DNA of 23,818 nucleotides from UMGS621 sp964468815. Its GTDB lineage: Bacteria > Bacillota > Clostridia > Christensenellales > Borkfalkiaceae. A program made the position numbers and the translations under genes. The stretch's first letter is position 1. Each line of letters starts with the position of its first letter. The stretch lies in NCBI GenBank assembly GCA_964468815.1, contig CAYXWN010000031.1, positions 1 through 23,818 of the forward strand, read 5' to 3'. The notes under the pieces were generated by a model that was not told the origin of the DNA, searched no databases, and saw only the letters and a list, made by a program, of their open reading frames with translations. Shown piece after piece: positions 22,151-23,818 of the stretch.

Positions 22151-23213
22151 AATGTATATTGTAGATTTGTTTTGTGGAGCAGGTGGCTTTACAAAAGGAT
22201 TTGAATTAGAAGGTTTCGAGAGCGTATTAGCAATTGACAAGTGGGATGATGCCGTAAGAACTTATAATTATAATAGAAAAAATAAAGAAGCCTTTTCCAT
22301 AGATATTAATGACTATACTGATGATATGATAAAAAATAAAATGGAAAAATATAATATCACGGGTGTTATTGGTGGCCCACCTTGTCAAGGATTTAGTCTG
22401 GTTGGTAAGAGAGAAATTGGTGACGAAAGAAATAGCTTATATTTGCAATATGTTAGATTTGTAAAGATAATTAAACCTAAATTCTTTATTCTTGAAAATG
22501 TAAAAGGATTATTAAGTATGGAAGGTGGCTTTTATAAAAAAGACATTGTAGATAGATTTTCCGAGTTAGGATATAATGTATGTTATAAATTAATGAGAGC
22601 ATCAGATTATGGTGTTCCGCAATCAAGGGAAAGAGTCTTTTTTATTGGATTAAGGAAGGATGTTTTTGGCGATAAATTCTTTGATTTTGATAGGGTTGAG
22701 AAAAAAAGCATGGTATCAACTTATGATGCTTTGAGTGATCTTCCATCATTGGATAATGGCGAGAACCAAGAACAATATATTTCAGAGCCTAAAAATGACT
22801 TTCAAAAAGAGATGCGAAAAGGTTCAATCAGAATTTTTAATAATGACATAACTGTTCATACTGAACAAACAAAAAGGATTATTAGTTTGATAGCTGATGG
22901 TGGTAATATCAAGGATTTACCAGAAGAATATTATAAAGTAAGAAATTATAATGCTGCTTTTAAAAGGATGAATAGTAAATTACCAAGTGGAACTATTGAC
23001 TGTGGTCATAGAAATTATTTTCATTACTCAGAAAATCGAATTCCAACAGCTCGAGAATCTGCTAGAATACAAAGTTTTCCTGATACATATTTTTTTACTG
23101 GTAATAAAAGTAGTCAATACACTCAAATTGGTAATGCTGTTCCAGTGTTGCTAGCTAAGGCAATTGCAAAAGTCATAAAGGATTATCTATTGGAGGTGAA
23201 AGATAATGATTAA
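22143..23213 (+). CDS. DNA (cytosine-5) methyltransferase 2 of a LlaJI-type system
   Basis: The 356-residue enzyme is a second full C5 methyltransferase: DLFCGAGG near the start, GGPPCQGFS with nucleophile Cys81, LENV, DYGVPQSRER, and RESARIQSFPD with QIGNAVPV at the end. It resembles its neighbour throughout the catalytic motifs but differs in the region before motif IX, where target recognition lies, so it is a paralogue with a different specificity. I chose ATG 22143, which has GGAGG at 22130-22134 with eight-base spacing. An in-frame ATG at 22128 lies before that site and one at 22152 is also possible. It overlaps the restriction gene by 8 bp. Confidence 0.95.
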   Translation: MNKMYIVDLFCGAGGFTKGFELEGFESVLAIDKWDDAVRTYNYNRKNKEAFSIDINDYTDDMIKNKMEKYNITGVIGGPPCQGFSLVGKREIGDERNSLYLQYVRFVKIIKPKFFILENVKGLLSMEGGFYKKDIVDRFSELGYNVCYKLMRASDYGVPQSRERVFFIGLRKDVFGDKFFDFDRVEKKSMVSTYDALSDLPSLDNGENQEQYISEPKNDFQKEMRKGSIRIFNNDITVHTEQTKRIISLIADGGNIKDLPEEYYKVRNYNAAFKRMNSKLPSGTIDCGHRNYFHYSENRIPTARESARIQSFPDTYFFTGNKSSQYTQIGNAVPVLLAKAIAKVIKDYLLEVKDND

Positions 23214-23818
23214 AAAATTTGAGAGAATTATTTCAAATACTCAATCTAACTACAAGGTAGTTATAGAAAAGAAAGACATTACGCAACAATGTTCATATAA
23301 TTTGCCTGTAGAATTAGAAACTTATTTGTTAAATATAAATGCAATACACCGTTTGACAGATGACACTATTAGAACAAAAGTAAAATATATTTTAGTTGAA
23401 GATTATAAGGCAAATCTTGGTGCTAATATATGTGCTATTATAGGTGATAAATACATAAATCAGAATATAAACGTTGTTTTTACTCATACCGAGGGGGAAG
23501 ATGGTGGTACTCCAAAGTTTCAACTTAAAAAGACAGATTTTAAGAAAATGGGCGATGGTTATGAATGGTTTATTGATCTTTATAATAGAAATATAGAAGG
23601 TGTTAATTTTATTGTATTGATAGATGATGAAAAGAAAAGTATCTTTTTTGATGTAGAATTAACAACTAATGTTATTGATATGAATGATGTTATTGATGAA
23701 TTTGATGATGTTAACGATGAGTCAGTAGATAAAGATAAAGTATTAGCTCCGTTCTCATTCTTTGAATCAACAATCAACGATGGTCAAAACCTTATTGTTT
23801 ATGGTACTCCTGGTTGTG
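23206..23818 (+). CDS. McrB-like restriction subunit, N-terminal part (truncated by window end)
   Basis: An open frame of 204 codons starts at ATG 23206 (GGAGG at 23192-23196) and runs off the window. The N-terminal 190 residues form a mixed alpha/beta domain of unknown type (probably DNA-binding) ending in a very acidic Asp/Glu-rich linker (about 160-180). The last residues read NLIVYGTPGC, the beginning of a Walker A loop expected to continue GKS. An N-terminal domain followed by an AAA+/McrB-type GTPase after two C5 methyltransferases is the arrangement of LlaJI R1 (and BsuMI-like loci). An McrC-like nuclease gene is expected next, outside the window. Weak alternative: another AAA+ ATPase. 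Confidence 0.8.
   Translation, partial: MIKKFERIISNTQSNYKVVIEKKDITQQCSYNLPVELETYLLNINAIHRLTDDTIRTKVKYILVEDYKANLGANICAIIGDKYINQNINVVFTHTEGEDGGTPKFQLKKTDFKKMGDGYEWFIDLYNRNIEGVNFIVLIDDEKKSIFFDVELTTNVIDMNDVIDEFDDVNDESVDKDKVLAPFSFFESTINDGQNLIVYGTPGC

Larger units (their letters stand above)
20507..23818 (+). other. probable horizontally acquired restriction-modification island next to tRNA-Leu
   Basis: From just after the tRNA the sequence becomes clearly AT-rich and codon choice changes to A/T-ending codons, unlike glnS or guaB. The segment holds a repeat array, a controller-type regulator, two cytosine methyltransferases and a restriction ATP/GTPase start. Its right end lies outside the window. 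I found no integrase and no second copy of the tRNA 3' end inside the window, so the integration mechanism is unproven. Positions 20507-20884 contain no gene; they hold two terminators, the repeat array and the operon promoter. Confidence 0.65.

Overview
The window looks like a piece of a Clostridia-type Bacillota genome, probably a gut lineage. The evidence is strong GGAGG-type ribosome binding sites, sigma-A promoters (TTGACN-N17/18-TATAAT), several lipobox lipoproteins, a single-chain class II glycyl-tRNA synthetase and XRE/TetR regulators typical of the group. Placement near Christensenellales is only an impression. Most of the window has intermediate GC. Positions 9372-13382 look somewhat more AT-rich, and from about 20510 to the end the sequence is clearly AT-rich with different codon use.

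Positions 1-9076 form a surface and carbohydrate-use locus. It starts with the membrane-anchor tail of one surface protein, then a 1182-residue exported repeat protein that overlaps a sialidase-like beta-propeller gene. After a clear sigma-A promoter (4736-4765) comes a tight four-gene run: an alpha/beta-hydrolase lipoprotein, an unusually short FGGY (sedoheptulokinase-like) kinase, an HpcH/HpaI-family 2-keto-3-deoxy-acid aldolase with all catalytic residues, and an SGNH-esterase lipoprotein. The layout suggests extracytoplasmic ester removal, import, phosphorylation and aldol cleavage of an unusual sugar. The substrate cannot be read from the sequence.

Positions 9372-13382 are accessory. A TetR gene is translationally coupled to a GESHG-motif (EreA/TraB/Tiki-like) protein fused to a multi-pass membrane domain, and then to a small membrane protein. 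Next are an XRE-membrane regulator broken by a frameshift at an A-run, a 14-codon mini-ORF coupled by ATGA to a rhomboid protease, and a small membrane protein with a likely second internal start.

Positions 13545-20506 are housekeeping: glyQS (minus) divergent from glnS (plus), a CvpA-like membrane protein, a lipoprotein of unknown role (minus), a membrane-anchored protein of unknown role, guaB (IMP dehydrogenase) and tRNA-Leu(CAG).

Positions 20507-23818 look like a horizontally acquired restriction-modification island beside the tRNA. It has a controller-type XRE protein, two tandem DNA cytosine-5 methyltransferases and the start of an McrB-like ATP/GTPase that runs off the end at its Walker A motif. 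This is the gene order of LlaJI-type systems. Its promoter carries two perfect palindromes 21 bp apart, as expected for controller-protein operators. Upstream lie four copies of a 17-bp repeat, the first three in 21-bp phase, whose role is not explained by the genes.
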